Of a DNA stretch of 64,000 nt, positions 10,769 to 20,453 are shown one piece after another; the first letter of the stretch is position 1; the number at the start of each line of letters is the position of its first letter. The notes under the pieces were generated by a model. The model worked only from the letters and a program-made list of their open reading frames with translations. It made no database searches and was not told where the DNA came from. The stretch covers positions 496,001 through 560,000 of the forward strand of contig JAJDTU010000013.1 of assembly GCA_022826965.1 (NCBI GenBank), read 5' to 3'. The DNA is from Dehalococcoidia bacterium (GTDB lineage Bacteria > Chloroflexota > Dehalococcoidia > Bin125). The position numbers and the translations under genes were made by a program.

Positions 10769-11760
10769 CTTGCGAGCTCCCTGGTGAGCTGGATGCGGCG
10801 GACCACGGCGTCGCGGCCGCCCAACTCATACTTGTACGGCTCATCGCCACGCAAGAAGTTCACGCTCGACATCCCCCGCTCAACCGCATCGCGGATGCAC
10901 AGCACCTTGGACGCCAATCCAGCCGACAGGTCACGGAATTTGGGACTGTAGCCACTGTTGTATAGCAGCAGTTGATTCTGGGCGACGAAGCAGAGCACGA
11001 TCGCCGCCGCCTCACCCGAGACTGACATCACATACAGCCGCAACCAACCCGCTTCCGCCAGCGATGCGCTGAGGCGCTCGAAGAAGGAGCGCATCTCGTC
11101 GGTCAGGAACACCGCCTTGTCGCCGCGCGAGTCGGCCATCATCGACATGAACTCAGGCATCCAGGCCGCCACCTGTTGCGGGCTCTCGACGGATTTGAAC
11201 TCCACAGCCCCGCGAAGCTGGCGCAGCGGCCGCAGCTTGCGCCGTACCTCGCGCCGATCCCGCGGGCGCAGGTTCGACAGGTATGTCTCCCAACCGCCGC
11301 CAATCTCGACTGTCGGACACACGGCTTCCTGCTGGACGTCAACCCGCCAGCCGCGCTCGACCGCAGTTCCGAAGAGGCTCGCCCAGTTCGAACCGGGTTC
11401 GATCCCACGGAACTCCGCCGTCTGCGCGTCGGACGCCTCAAGACGATCCAGCACAGCGGAGGCGAGCTCCCGCTCCTTGCCGGCCTGCGCCACCGGTCCG
11501 AGGTAGTCCGACACCTCGTGGTCGCCGGCGAACGTCCAATGCGTCTCGCAGCGCCGGAGCGGGGCCAAGCCGACCAGCTCGCCGGTGCCATTCTCCAGCC
11601 CAACCAGCTCCAGTTCGCCGCAAGCGGATTCGCCGAACACCGACCACCACGCCTCGCCGAACTCCGGCGTGGAGAACGGCGTCGCCGGGACCGCTCGACA
11701 AAGTGCGCTCCAGCGCTCGCGCAGATCGGCGTATTGCCCGCTGACGACAGCCAAACTCAC
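10765..11760 (-). CDS. FemAB/BioF2-like GNAT acyltransferase
   Basis: This 331-residue protein matches the GNAT-like family often called BioF2-like or CelD/FemAB-like. An N-terminal half ([10 protein letters not shown], then DYLGPV) precedes a C-terminal acetyltransferase-like half with [14 protein letters not shown]. It ends with the typical [20 protein letters not shown] signature. Such proteins transfer acyl or aminoacyl groups in envelope polysaccharide or peptidoglycan pathways. It is translationally coupled (4-base overlaps) to folE upstream and the GT4 gene downstream. The acyl donor and acceptor are unknown. Confidence 0.75.
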   Translation of the reverse strand: MSLAVVSGQYADLRERWSALCRAVPATPFSTPEFGEAWWSVFGESACGELELVGLENGTGELVGLAPLRRCETHWTFAGDHEVSDYLGPVAQAGKERELASAVLDRLEASDAQTAEFRGIEPGSNWASLFGTAVERGWRVDVQQEAVCPTVEIGGGWETYLSNLRPRDRREVRRKLRPLRQLRGAVEFKSVESPQQVAAWMPEFMSMMADSRGDKAVFLTDEMRSFFERLSASLAEAGWLRLYVMSVSGEAAAIVLCFVAQNQLLLYNSGYSPKFRDLSAGLASKVLCIRDAVERGMSSVNFLRGDEPYKYELGGRDAVVRRIQLTRELAR

Positions 11761-12332
11761 AATCGCTGCGTCCCAACCAGCGAGAGGAACTCTGCTCGCG
11801 TCTCTTCCTGCTCAAGGAAACTGCCGCGCATCGCCGAGGTCAGCATGCGCGAGCCGGGTTTCTTGATCCCGCGCATCTGCATGCAGAGATGCTCTGCCTC
11901 GACGGCGACCGCGGCGCCCTGCGGCTGAATCGTGTCCATCAGCACGTCGGCAATCTGCGCCGTCAGCCGTTCCTGCAACTGCGGGCGTCGAGCCATCGCA
12001 TCGACGAGGCGGGCCAGCTTGGAGAGTCCAACCACGCGGCCATTGGGCACGTAGCCCACATGGGCGATCCCATGGAACGGCATCAGGTGATGCTCGCACA
12101 TCGAGAAGAAGGGCACATCGCGCAGGATGACCATCTCGTCGTGGCCTTCTTCAAAGCCCACCGACAGCAGCTCCGGGATATTGACATCCGGGCCGCCGAG
12201 CGTCTCCTCGTACGCCGCCACCACCCGGCGCGGCGTTTCGCGCAGACCCTCGCGATCCGGGTCCTCGCCCAGCGCCAGCAGCAGGTCTCGGACGGCGGCT
12301 TCCGCCCTTGCGCGATCGACTCGACCGCTCAT
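11757..12332 (-). CDS. folE: GTP cyclohydrolase I
   Basis: This 191-residue enzyme converts GTP to 7,8-dihydroneopterin triphosphate, the first step of folate synthesis. Zinc ligands are visible as Cys79 and His82 in [14 protein letters not shown] and Cys150 in [32 protein letters not shown] is the family helix. Length is normal. It overlaps thrC upstream and the acyltransferase downstream by 4 bases each, though no other folate gene is visible in the array. Confidence 0.96.
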   Translation of the reverse strand: MSGRVDRARAEAAVRDLLLALGEDPDREGLRETPRRVVAAYEETLGGPDVNIPELLSVGFEEGHDEMVILRDVPFFSMCEHHLMPFHGIAHVGYVPNGRVVGLSKLARLVDAMARRPQLQERLTAQIADVLMDTIQPQGAAVAVEAEHLCMQMRGIKKPGSRMLTSAMRGSFLEQEETRAEFLSLVGTQRL

Positions 12333-13420
12333 CGCAGCCCCTCCTCAATCGCCTCCGCCGCTTCGTCGAAGTTCGAGCCGATCTCCACCACGTCAGCGCG
12401 AATCGACTCCACCGCCCGCTCCGGGTCCTTCAATCCGTGTCCCGTGATCGTGCAGACCACGCGTCGGCCCGCGAGAGAACCGTCTCCGTGCCGGGCGAGC
12501 AACCCGGCCACTGAAGCCGCCGAGGCCGGTTCGCAGAAGATGCCTTCCTCGCTCGCAAGTGTCCGATATGCATCGAGGATCTGTTCGTCGGTCGTGGCGA
12601 TGATCGAACCACCGGACTCGTCTCGCGCCTCGATGGCGCCATCCCACGACGCGGGCGCGCCGATCCTGATCGCGGTCGCGATGGTCTCGGGGCGCGCCAC
12701 GGGTCGTCCATGCACCAGAGGCGCCGCGCCCGCGGCCTGAACGCCAAGCATGGCCGGCCGTTGCGAGGCCCGCTCGGCGTGGAAGTACTCGCAGTACCCG
12801 TGCCAATAGGCGGTGATATTGCCGGCGTTGCCGACCGGAATGCAATGCAGATCGGGCGCATCGCCCAGCGCGTCGACGATCTCCATCGCGGCAGTCTTCT
12901 GACCTTCGATTCGGTAGGGATTGACTGAGTTCACCAACGCAAGCGGCAGCCGAGCGGTCAACTCCTGCGCGAGCCGCAACGCATCATCGAAGTTGCCGTC
13001 GACCGCGAGCACGCGCGCGCCGTGCGCTGCGGCCTGGGCGAGCTTGCCCTGCGCAATCCGACCCTCGGGAACCAGCACGAAAGCCCGCAACCCGCAACGT
13101 GAGGCGTAGGCCGCTGCGGAGGCGCTGGTGTTGCCCGTTGATGCACAGAGCACAGCAGTCGCCCCCTGCTCGACCGCCTTCGCCACCGCCACCACCATGC
13201 CGCGATCCTTGAACGAGCCAGTCGGGTTGCACAGCTCCAGTTTCAGCCAGACCTCGTCCGCGCCGGTCGCGCGTTCGAGACTCTCGGCGCGCACCAGCGG
13301 CGTGCTGCCCTCGCCCAGCGTGACGCAGGGCGTCGATTCGGTCAGCGGCAGCCAGTCGGCATAGCGCTCGAGCACTCCGCCACCGGCCCATGTACCGGTC
13401 CTGACCGTGCTGCTAGCCAT
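12329..13420 (-). CDS. thrC: Threonine synthase
   Basis: This 363-residue PLP enzyme converts O-phosphohomoserine to threonine. The PLP lysine is Lys71 in [11 protein letters not shown]. The phosphate-binding loop is [14 protein letters not shown] and the substrate region is [16 protein letters not shown]. It is the short, Gram-positive-type form, without the long N-terminal domain. It overlaps the coiled-coil gene by 8 bases and follows hom one gene upstream, so the threonine branch is mostly coupled; thrB lies separately at 30.6 kb. Confidence 0.95.
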   Translation of the reverse strand: MASSTVRTGTWAGGGVLERYADWLPLTESTPCVTLGEGSTPLVRAESLERATGADEVWLKLELCNPTGSFKDRGMVVAVAKAVEQGATAVLCASTGNTSASAAAYASRCGLRAFVLVPEGRIAQGKLAQAAAHGARVLAVDGNFDDALRLAQELTARLPLALVNSVNPYRIEGQKTAAMEIVDALGDAPDLHCIPVGNAGNITAYWHGYCEYFHAERASQRPAMLGVQAAGAAPLVHGRPVARPETIATAIRIGAPASWDGAIEARDESGGSIIATTDEQILDAYRTLASEEGIFCEPASAASVAGLLARHGDGSLAGRRVVCTITGHGLKDPERAVESIRADVVEIGSNFDEAAEAIEEGLR

Positions 13421-14429
13421 CGCTGCGAACTCGCAGGTACGACTTCAACTCTCGGATTTCCTGCTCCAGCTCCTCGATCTGTCTCCGTCGGACCTGTTCC
13501 TGCAGGGCCACGAAGCGTTCCTGTTCTTGCGCGGTGAGCGCGGACACGCCCTCGATCCGGTCGCCCAGCGAGGCGACGGCACGCTCACGACGAGCATCGC
13601 GGGCGCGCAGCTGCTCGCTCATCCGCTCGACGTTGCCGATCCGTTCCTCCAGCGCCTCCGACCCGCGTTGCACAGACGACACGATCGCTCTGGAGGCATC
13701 CAGCGCCTGCAACGATTCCTCGATCCGGCCGCGCAACGCGTCGACGTTGTTCTTCAAGTCGTCCCATTGCTCGGCGGTCTCTTGCACACGACGCAGGCTC
13801 TGATAGGAGAGCTCCAACCGCTCGGTCACGCCGTGCAACTGACGCTCGAGCGCGTCGATCCGACCTTCCAGCGCGCTGCTCTCGCCGGAGGCTCGGCGCA
13901 GTCCGTCGGCATTGGCAGAAATCCGCGCGCCGAGTGCGACCTGGCTGTTCTCGATCTGCGACAACCGATGCGTCAGTTCGCCGCCTTCGGCGTTGACCCG
14001 ACGGATCGCCTCGTCGAAGACGCTCAAGCGCTCGCGCAGGTCGTTCAGCGACTTCTCGCTCGCCTGGAGTCGGCGCAGGGCGTCGTTTGCCGTCTCGCGC
14101 TGAACATCGAGATCCTGGCGCAATTGCCGGGTCGAGGTCTCCGACAGCTCTCGGCTCTCATCCAGTTCGCCACCGAAGCGCCCGAGCCGCTCGCGGAGGG
14201 CTTGCACTTCTTCCAGTTGCCTCAGCGATACGCCAACCTCAGCCGCCAATGTCAGCGCCCGGCCTTCAAGTTCCCGTAGGCGTTGATCGAGGGCGCTCAG
14301 TTCTCGTTCGTCGCGCACGTGCGATTGCGCCAGCTCAGCGGTCTGACTGCGCAGCCCCGCGATCGATTCTTCTATCCGCAGCCAGCGAGTATCAACGCCC
14401 TCTACCGGATCAGTCGTTGTCACAGCCAT
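13413..14429 (-). CDS. Coiled-coil protein of unknown function
   Basis: This ~338-residue protein is almost entirely alpha-helical heptad-like sequence rich in Glu, Arg, Leu and Gln (for example [20 protein letters not shown] and [20 protein letters not shown]). It has no membrane segment, signal peptide or catalytic motif. The start is ambiguous: ATG at 14429, or GTG at 14423 with GAGG six bases upstream. It overlaps hom upstream by 14-20 bases and thrC downstream by 8. Its position between two threonine genes is conspicuous, but nothing in the sequence ties it to metabolism. I do not recognise a family. Confidence 0.7.
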   Translation of the reverse strand: MAVTTTDPVEGVDTRWLRIEESIAGLRSQTAELAQSHVRDERELSALDQRLRELEGRALTLAAEVGVSLRQLEEVQALRERLGRFGGELDESRELSETSTRQLRQDLDVQRETANDALRRLQASEKSLNDLRERLSVFDEAIRRVNAEGGELTHRLSQIENSQVALGARISANADGLRRASGESSALEGRIDALERQLHGVTERLELSYQSLRRVQETAEQWDDLKNNVDALRGRIEESLQALDASRAIVSSVQRGSEALEERIGNVERMSEQLRARDARRERAVASLGDRIEGVSALTAQEQERFVALQEQVRRRQIEELEQEIRELKSYLRVRSDG

Positions 14430-15717
14430 CCTCAATCCGAAGCCGCACACCCAGCTCGATCACCGAATCCGAGAGCTCCAAGCCGTCCAACACCCGCTGT
14501 AGAGCGCCATCGGTGCAGACGTGAGTCGTGACGATGAGGTCCGCCGACTGACTGCGCTGCGGATGCGGCGTCTGCAGTACGGAGGCGATGCTCACGCCCT
14601 CGGCGGCGAACACCGCTCCCAATTCTGCCAGTACGCCCGCGCGATCGGGAACTTCGAGCCGCAGATATGTCCGCACCCGGAGATTTGATAGCGGAACGAG
14701 TTGAGGCGAGGGGTCGATGGGTCGCAAGCGTCGGGGCGCCTGTCCCGAGGCGAGCCGGCTGCCGACATCCAGAATGTCCGCCACCACGGCGCTTGATGTC
14801 GCGCCGGCGCCCGCGCCGGGACCCTCGAGCACCACCGAACCAATCAGGTCTCCGGAGACCGACACCGCGTTCAGCACACCTTCGACCGCAGCCATCGGAT
14901 CGGAGACCGGCACCAGCGTGGGATGCACCCGGAGATCAAGCCCATCGGGGGTCTGACGAGCGGTGGCCAGCATACGGATGGCGTAGCCCAGATCGCGGGC
15001 GTGGACGAAGTCGCGCGCCTCGAGCGAGCGGATTCCCTCGCAATGCACATCGTCCGGTCCGACTCGCGAGTGAAACGCCAACGACGCCAGGATCGCCAGC
15101 TTGAAGGCGGCGTCAATGCCGTCCACATCGTTGGTGGGGTCGGCCTCGGCGTACCCGAGGCGCTGCGCCTCGGACAACGCCTCTGCGTAGGCCTTCCCCT
15201 CCTGCGACATCTCGGTGATCATGTAGTTGGTCGTACCGTTGATGATCGCTCTGACTGACGACACATCATTGGCCTGCAGATCTCGTTGCAGGACCCCGAT
15301 GATCGGGATTCCGCCTCCGACGCTCGCCTCGTAGCGGAGTTCGACTCCGCGCTCTTCGGCCAGCGCCAACAGCGCCGGGCCTTGCTTCGCCATCACTTCC
15401 TTGTTGGCGGTCACTACCGACTTGCCGGCCGATAGCGCCGCCTCGATACAATCCGCCGCGGGGGTCTCGCCGCCCATCAACTCCACCACGACATCGACGT
15501 CGTCTTGGGCCACGACAGCGAACGGGTCATCGGACAGCGAAAGTCCTCCAGCCGCCAGATCGGCACGCGCGGCCACGTTGCGAACGGCGGCGGCGCGGAC
15601 ATCCAATCTGCGGCCGCAGCGTGCCTCGTACGCCCGGGCATTGCCCTGCAGGGCCTCGAGGACGCCTCGTCCGACGACCCCGAGTCCGAGCAACCCAATC
15701 CCCAACGACTTCTGCAT
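14410..15717 (-). CDS. hom: Homoserine dehydrogenase
   Basis: This 435-residue enzyme reduces aspartate semialdehyde to homoserine. The N-terminal dinucleotide fold GLLGLGVVGRGVLEALQGN is at residues 8-27, with VVTANKEVMAKQGPALLALA near 110 and YEASVGGGIPIIGVLQRDL in the catalytic region. A C-terminal ACT domain (VPDRAGVLAELGAVFAAEGV, about 355-430) suggests feedback control by threonine. The ATG overlaps the rpsR stop by one base (TGATG). Confidence 0.96.
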   Translation of the reverse strand: MQKSLGIGLLGLGVVGRGVLEALQGNARAYEARCGRRLDVRAAAVRNVAARADLAAGGLSLSDDPFAVVAQDDVDVVVELMGGETPAADCIEAALSAGKSVVTANKEVMAKQGPALLALAEERGVELRYEASVGGGIPIIGVLQRDLQANDVSSVRAIINGTTNYMITEMSQEGKAYAEALSEAQRLGYAEADPTNDVDGIDAAFKLAILASLAFHSRVGPDDVHCEGIRSLEARDFVHARDLGYAIRMLATARQTPDGLDLRVHPTLVPVSDPMAAVEGVLNAVSVSGDLIGSVVLEGPGAGAGATSSAVVADILDVGSRLASGQAPRRLRPIDPSPQLVPLSNLRVRTYLRLEVPDRAGVLAELGAVFAAEGVSIASVLQTPHPQRSQSADLIVTTHVCTDGALQRVLDGLELSDSVIELGVRLRIEDGCDND

Positions 15718-16388
15718 CAGGCGTCGGACTCCTCACTCACGGAAGCTGCTTCGTCGACCGAGGCCGTCTCCTCAGTTGCAGCGGCATCGTCTTGAACAGC
15801 TACGTCACCATCAGGTACAACCTCGGCTTGCGATGCAGCCTCGACTGGTGGTACGGCCTCGACCGGCGGTGCGGCTTCAGCCTGCGGGGCAGCCTCGACC
15901 GGGGGTGCAGCTTCGGCTTGTGGTGCAGCCTCGACCGGCGGAGCATCCACCTCGGCGCCTCCCTCGGCCGGAGCCTCCGGCGGAGCGTCATCGAGTTCGG
16001 CGCGCATCGCGCGCTGAGCCATCCTCGTCACCATGCGGAAGCGCGATGTCTGGCGCATGTGCTCAGCCGTGTAGGGCAGGAGCGCTACTTGCCGCGCGCG
16101 CTTGATCTCCCGCGCGACTTTGCGCTGGTCCTTGGCCGTCAACCCCGTCTTGCGCCGTGGCTCGATCCGACCGCGGTCGGAAATCAGCTTCTTCAGGCGG
16201 TCGACATCCTTGTAGTCGATGGTCGCGACCTCCTGCGGCGTGAAGATCGGCGCGCGGCGGCGACGCCCACGACGTCGCGTACGTTCGATCATCTGCGGCA
16301 GGCGTTCGCCCGACTCAGGCGCCGGCGTTATCCGCGGTGCGGGCTCCGGCGCCGGTTCGATGTTCGGTTCGGATTCAGTCGTCATCAA
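15717..16388 (-). CDS. rpsR: 30S ribosomal protein S18 with long acidic repeat tail
   Basis: The S18 core lies at about residues 44-115 ([20 protein letters not shown], then [20 protein letters not shown] and [11 protein letters not shown]). Normal S18 is about 75-90 residues; this one is 223. It adds a 40-residue Pro/Glu-rich then Arg-rich N-terminus and a ~100-residue Ala/Pro/Glu/Val tail. Residues ~149-190 of that tail are tandem copies of a [12 protein letters not shown]-like unit (DNA at 15819-15944). S18 pairs with S6, encoded two genes upstream. The tail is low-complexity, probably disordered and solvent-exposed. Confidence 0.9.
   Translation of the reverse strand: MMTTESEPNIEPAPEPAPRITPAPESGERLPQMIERTRRRGRRRRAPIFTPQEVATIDYKDVDRLKKLISDRGRIEPRRKTGLTAKDQRKVAREIKRARQVALLPYTAEHMRQTSRFRMVTRMAQRAMRAELDDAPPEAPAEGGAEVDAPPVEAAPQAEAAPPVEAAPQAEAAPPVEAVPPVEAASQAEVVPDGDVAVQDDAAATEETASVDEAASVSEESDA
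15819..15944 (-). repeat. In-frame tandem repeats in the rpsR tail
   Basis: This stretch encodes imperfect copies of a 12-residue unit, [12 protein letters not shown], two nearly complete and then two degenerate ([16 protein letters not shown]). At DNA level the unit is 36 bases, giving the visibly periodic CCTCGACCGG...TGCAG pattern on the plus strand. Such repeats can expand or contract by slippage, so the tail length may vary between strains. Confidence 0.75.
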
Positions 16389-16442
16389 TCAATCTCCACG
16401 ATGTTGTTCGTCACACGCCAACCGGGCGCGCGCAGAATCTGC

Positions 16443-16877
16443 TTACTCAAACGGCAAATCGCCCGCATCGGGGCCGCCGCCCATGTCACTCGGGCCACCG
16501 TCCCAATTGCCTCCGCCTCCATCGAAGTCGCCGCCACCACCGCCACCACGACCGCCGAGGAACTGAATATCGTTCGCAACGACCTCAGTGGTGTACCGGT
16601 TGTTGCCTTCGCGATCCTGCCACTGCCGGGTCTGCAATCGACCCTCGACATACACTGGGCGGCCCTTGCTGAGGTACTGGCCCACCAGTTCCGCCAGACG
16701 TTGCCAGGCGACGATGGACACCCATTCGGTCACTTCCTGCCGCTGACCGTCTCGGTCCGTGTACGACCGGCTGCATGCGATCCGGAAATTGGCGACCGCG
16801 GCGCCGTTGGCCGTGAATCTCAACTCAGGATCGGCACCCAGATTGCCGATCAACATCACTTTGTTCAGTCCCGCCAT
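16443..16877 (-). CDS. ssb: Single-stranded DNA-binding protein
   Basis: This 144-residue SSB begins [20 protein letters not shown], the conserved OB-fold start. It has [19 protein letters not shown], a Gly/Asp-rich linker with [20 protein letters not shown] and the acidic tip DAGDLPFE, which recruits SSB-interacting proteins. It lies between rpsF and rpsR, the common rpsF-ssb-rpsR order. Confidence 0.97.
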   Translation of the reverse strand: MAGLNKVMLIGNLGADPELRFTANGAAVANFRIACSRSYTDRDGQRQEVTEWVSIVAWQRLAELVGQYLSKGRPVYVEGRLQTRQWQDREGNNRYTTEVVANDIQFLGGRGGGGGGDFDGGGGNWDGGPSDMGGGPDAGDLPFE

Positions 16878-16909
16878 GAGTTCACTCCCCGACGTTAAGT
16901 CTCCGCAGG

Positions 16910-17203
16910 CTAGTGGTCGCGGCGCACAATCAGATGACGCAGCACCTGCTCATCAATCAGCAACGACTGTTCCAGGTCATCGCGGCGGGCGTCGGAGCCG
17001 CCTTCGAAATGGGCGATGAGGTAGTGACCTTCGAACGACTGCTTGATCGGATAGGCCAGACGCCGTCGGCCCCAGTCGATCACCTCGGTCACGTCGTTGC
17101 CGTGATCGGTCAGCGTGCCGCGCAGGTGCGCCATTCGCTCTTCGACTTGCTCGCCCACGATGTCCGGATGCAGCACCACCATGATCTCGTATTCCGTACC
17201 CAC
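16910..17203 (-). CDS. rpsF: 30S ribosomal protein S6
   Basis: This 97-residue S6 starts [20 protein letters not shown], with the expected [20 protein letters not shown] and a conserved ending [18 protein letters not shown]6 dimerises with S18 on the platform of the 30S subunit. It precedes ssb by 32 bases and follows glyA by 41. Confidence 0.97.
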   Translation of the reverse strand: MGTEYEIMVVLHPDIVGEQVEERMAHLRGTLTDHGNDVTEVIDWGRRRLAYPIKQSFEGHYLIAHFEGGSDARRDDLEQSLLIDEQVLRHLIVRRDH

Positions 17204-17244
17204 GTATCGCTCCTCCGTTCGCGCCGACTCGGCGTCGGCTAGAA

Positions 17245-18516
17245 CTAGTTCGTCACACTCTGAATGCCGGGAATCGGAAAGCCCGACGCCAGTTCCTGCA
17301 CTTCCGCGCGGACGCGGTCGTGCTCAGTTTCGTCGTCAATGTGGTCCAGTACTCGACTGATCAGCCGCGCGACCCGCGACATCTCATCCTCGCACATCCC
17401 GCGGGTCGTCAGGGCCGGCGTCCCGATGCGGATGCCCGAGGTCACCGTCGGACGACGGGTGTCGTAGGGGATTGTGTTCTTGTTCACGGTGATCCCGGCC
17501 GAGTCCAGCGCCATCTCGGCCGCCTTGCCGGTCAGGCCCTTGCTGCCCACGTCGAGCAGCACCAGATGATTGTCCGTGCCGCCGGAGACGAGCCGCCAGC
17601 CCTCGGCCTGCAGCCCCGCTGCGAGCGCCCTGGCGTTGGACACGATCTGCGCTGCGTAGGCTGCGAACTCGGGCGTGGCCGCCTCTTTCAGGGCCACTGC
17701 CTTGGCCGCGATCGTGTGCATGTGCGGCCCACCCGAGGTGCCCGGGAAGATCGCCCGATCGATCGGCCGCGCCATTTCGCCGTTAGTCAGGATCAACGCC
17801 GAACGCGGACCGCGCAGCGTCTTGTGCGTCGTCGTGGTGATCACCGGCGCGTACGGCACTGGCGACGGATGTACGCCGCCCGCGACCAGGCCCGCCACGT
17901 GCGCCATGTCGACGACCAGCACAGCCTCGACCGACTCTGCGATCTCGGCCGCGCGAGCAAAATCGTAGACCCGCGGATAGGCGGTCGCGCCTACCACAAT
18001 CACCTTCGGCCGATGCTCGCGGGCCTGCGCCGCCATTGCGTCGTAGTCGATCCGCTCGCTCTCCTGGTCGACCCCGTAGGAGACAAACTCGAACCAGCGA
18101 CCGGAGATGTTGACCGGCAGACCGTGGGTCAGGTGGCCGCCGTGATTGAGTTCCAGGCCCATCGCCGTGTCGCCCGGCGATAGCAAGGCGAAGTACGCGG
18201 CAATGTTCGCCTGCGTACCCGAGTGCGCCTGTACGTTTGCGTGCTCCGCGCCGAACAGCGACTTCGCTCGTTCGATCGCGAGCTCCTCGACCAGATCAAC
18301 GAATTCGCAGCCGCCGTAGTAGCGGCGGCCGGGATAGCCCTCGGCGTACTTGTTCGTCAGGACCGAGCCCATCGCCGCCAACACGGCTTCCGACGGGTAG
18401 TTCTCCGATGCGATGAGTTCGAGACCGTCCTTCTGCCTGCCCGCTTCGCGCTCGATTGCGGAAGCGATCTCGGTGTCCACCGAATCCAGCGCAGCCCCGG
18501 CCAACGTCAGCGCCAT
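17245..18516 (-). CDS. glyA: Serine hydroxymethyltransferase
   Basis: This 423-residue PLP enzyme interconverts serine and glycine with tetrahydrofolate. The PLP lysine is in [20 protein letters not shown]. Family blocks include [18 protein letters not shown] and [15 protein letters not shown] near the N-terminus. Length is normal. It appears to head the glyA-rpsF-ssb-rpsR-hom transcript, with a plausible promoter 91-119 bases upstream of its start codon. Confidence 0.97.
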   Translation of the reverse strand: MALTLAGAALDSVDTEIASAIEREAGRQKDGLELIASENYPSEAVLAAMGSVLTNKYAEGYPGRRYYGGCEFVDLVEELAIERAKSLFGAEHANVQAHSGTQANIAAYFALLSPGDTAMGLELNHGGHLTHGLPVNISGRWFEFVSYGVDQESERIDYDAMAAQAREHRPKVIVVGATAYPRVYDFARAAEIAESVEAVLVVDMAHVAGLVAGGVHPSPVPYAPVITTTTHKTLRGPRSALILTNGEMARPIDRAIFPGTSGGPHMHTIAAKAVALKEAATPEFAAYAAQIVSNARALAAGLQAEGWRLVSGGTDNHLVLLDVGSKGLTGKAAEMALDSAGITVNKNTIPYDTRRPTVTSGIRIGTPALTTRGMCEDEMSRVARLISRVLDHIDDETEHDRVRAEVQELASGFPIPGIQSVTN

Positions 18517-18606
18517 CTCACACCCATTCGCGTTCTGGAGACCCGAGCGAATCGGGCCGCCGCCGGGTCAGACGCCCGGCAGCACACGAACCACAGTCGA
18601 TCTCAG

Positions 18607-18635
18607 CTTACACGCGGTCAAGAAATCGAAGTCAA
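18607..18635 (-). promoter_or_regulatory. Candidate sigma70-type promoter for glyA operon
   Basis: On the minus strand TTGACT and TGTAAG are separated by exactly 17 bases, close to consensus. The -35 box overlaps the stop codon of the upstream gene. The leader between this promoter and glyA (18517-18606) contains a GCCGGG/CCCGGC hairpin with a 7-base loop (about 18570-18590), whose role is unknown. Confidence 0.5.
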
Positions 18636-19738
18636 CCAGACAACTCTCGCTCCAGCTCCGAACGCGACCAGGCGGCATCGATCGCGGCCAACATGCCGCC
18701 GCTGACCAGCGAATGACCGCCCAGCATCACTGCAGAGTCCTGGAGCATCGAGACCAGTCCTCGCAGCCGTTCATCCCCAATCTCGTCCCAGCGGCCGAGG
18801 TCCGCCCAGAATCGGTCGCAGCGTGAGACATCCCAGCCGAGATGAGACAGAAATGGGCGGGTGTCCCAGAACATCGCATCGCCCAGACCGTCGAGCGCCA
18901 ACAAGAACCCGTCCGGTCCGCCCCATTCATACAGTTCGCCCAGCAGAGACCGAGCCCGACGTTGACGGGATCGCAATCCGCGCTCCTCCGACAACACCCT
19001 GACCCGGCAGGAGGTGTCGCGATCCACCGCCGCCCAATCCGAGCCGCTCACGCGTCCGGCGATCATGAGCTCGCCATCGCGCTGCGTCATGACGTCGAAG
19101 ACCCGAAACGCCAGCTGGACCGGTTCATCCAACTCAGGTTGCTGCGCGAGCGCCGCGCGTGTGGCGGGGCCGATCTCCAGCGAGCCCACACTCGCAGCAG
19201 CCTTCAAGACCGTGACGTCTGCGGGCGTGTCGATATCCAGTAACGAACGCGCGGACCGGTCGTACGACACGACCGGCACATCACCGGCCTCTCTGATCAA
19301 CAATGCGAATCGGTTGTCAACCGCTTCGCCGGACGCATGGCTCAGCAAGCGGCCATCCGGAACGCCGATCCAGTCGCACGAGAACATCCGATTCACCGTC
19401 GCCGCACCGGCCTCGATCGTGGCGCGCACCGATGACCAGTCGTCTACGGACATGGCCGGCATGCCGGAGCCGGCGTAGCAGACCGGGCCGCTCGCCTCCT
19501 GCGCCGCCGACGCGACGATGTCGCCGATCGATTGATCCGCGCGAGTCGGTTCGACCGCGAGATCGGCGATCGGCTCGCTGGCAAAGACGCGCACACGGTC
19601 GAATCCGGCAGCCAGGGCGCGCTCGGCCGTGTCTCGAAGCACGGCCACTCGCATGTCGTTCAGCATTCGAACCGGGGCACACGGTTCGCCGAAGGGGCGG
19701 TGGCAAAGCCAAAACTCGGATTGGCGACTGCCCGACAT
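18632..19738 (-). CDS. Unrecognised protein, possible nucleotidyltransferase-like N-domain
   Basis: This 368-residue protein of no family I recognise with certainty starts at an ATG one base after the comF stop. Residues ~1-200 loosely resemble GT-A-fold nucleotidyltransferases such as MobA/CofC: a GFDRVRVFASEP strand, CYAGSGMPAMS, FSCDWIGVP, and the telling SLLDIDTPADVTVLKA, which matches the D-x-D-T-P-x-D ending of that group. Residues ~270-368 include WGGPDGFLLALDGLGDAMFW and AVMLGGHSLVSGGMLAAIDA. No signal or membrane segment is visible. A MobA-like step would fit the nearby moaDE gene, but the classical N-terminal GG-SxRMGxDK loop is absent, so this is tentative. Confidence 0.6.
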   Translation of the reverse strand: MSGSRQSEFWLCHRPFGEPCAPVRMLNDMRVAVLRDTAERALAAGFDRVRVFASEPIADLAVEPTRADQSIGDIVASAAQEASGPVCYAGSGMPAMSVDDWSSVRATIEAGAATVNRMFSCDWIGVPDGRLLSHASGEAVDNRFALLIREAGDVPVVSYDRSARSLLDIDTPADVTVLKAAASVGSLEIGPATRAALAQQPELDEPVQLAFRVFDVMTQRDGELMIAGRVSGSDWAAVDRDTSCRVRVLSEERGLRSRQRRARSLLGELYEWGGPDGFLLALDGLGDAMFWDTRPFLSHLGWDVSRCDRFWADLGRWDEIGDERLRGLVSMLQDSAVMLGGHSLVSGGMLAAIDAAWSRSELERELSG

Positions 19739-19739
19739 C

Positions 19740-20453
19740 TCAGTCCGCCCGAGCCGCCGTCCAGGCATCGACCACCCTCGCTCCGGCGCCGAGCAGCGTC
19801 CGCGCTGCCTCGGACAATGTCGCGGTCGTGGTCGAAACGTCATCTACCAACAACACACCACGGTCCCTCACCCGCACCCCATCAGCAGCGAACGCGTTCA
19901 ACACGATTTGCCGCCGATTCGCGCGCGAGCTCGCCTGGGCCTGTCGCGGACCCCACCAGCCACGCCTCCTCAACGCGTTCGGTTCCATTGGTAACCCGGT
20001 GCGTTCGGCCACGATTCGAGCCAGATGCTCGGCCTGGTTTCCCACTCGTCGGCGCTTGCGCAACAGTGGAATGGGAATCGGCACGACCACGTCGACGTCG
20101 GTTGCAGGCTGAATGTCGCCGCCCAACTCAACCAGCACGCGGGCCAGTCCCTTGACTCCGCGATGCTTCAGCGCCAGAACGGCCGCGCGCGCCGGTCCGT
20201 CGTACACGAATCCGGAGCGCAACTCGCGCAGGGGCAATGGCCTGGACAGGCAGTCTCGGCAGACCTGCGACTCGGACGTCAGCCAACAGTGCCGGCAGCG
20301 CTTGCCGTCGGCACGCTCCATCAGCGCCCGGCAGGGGCTGCAGAGCAGTTCCCCGGGCGCACCGCAGGAGGCGCAATGCGGCGGTAACAGCACGTCAACG
20401 AGACCTCGGAACACATCCTGTGCCAGACCGACCGGCCGATAGACTGAGTCCAT
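19740..20453 (-). CDS. comF: ComF family phosphoribosyltransferase-like protein
   Basis: This 237-residue protein has an N-terminal zinc-ribbon-like region with CxxC pairs (HCASCGAPGELLCSPC, RCRHC, VCRDC). A type I phosphoribosyltransferase fold follows, with VVPIPIPLLRKRRRVGNQ and the PRPP loop VLLVDDVSTTTATLSEA; the usual TTG of that loop is TTT here. ComF proteins act in DNA uptake or processing in competent bacteria. The ATG at 20453 shares two bases with the plus-strand start codon of moaDE. A GTG at 20414 is an alternative start. Confidence 0.85.
   Translation of the reverse strand: MDSVYRPVGLAQDVFRGLVDVLLPPHCASCGAPGELLCSPCRALMERADGKRCRHCWLTSESQVCRDCLSRPLPLRELRSGFVYDGPARAAVLALKHRGVKGLARVLVELGGDIQPATDVDVVVPIPIPLLRKRRRVGNQAEHLARIVAERTGLPMEPNALRRRGWWGPRQAQASSRANRRQIVLNAFAADGVRVRDRGVLLVDDVSTTTATLSEAARTLLGAGARVVDAWTAARAD

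Noticed and set aside
12300-15720. T-box or amino-acid riboswitch controlling hom/thrC
   Set aside because: Genes overlap with no leader space; regulation by an ACT domain is the visible route.
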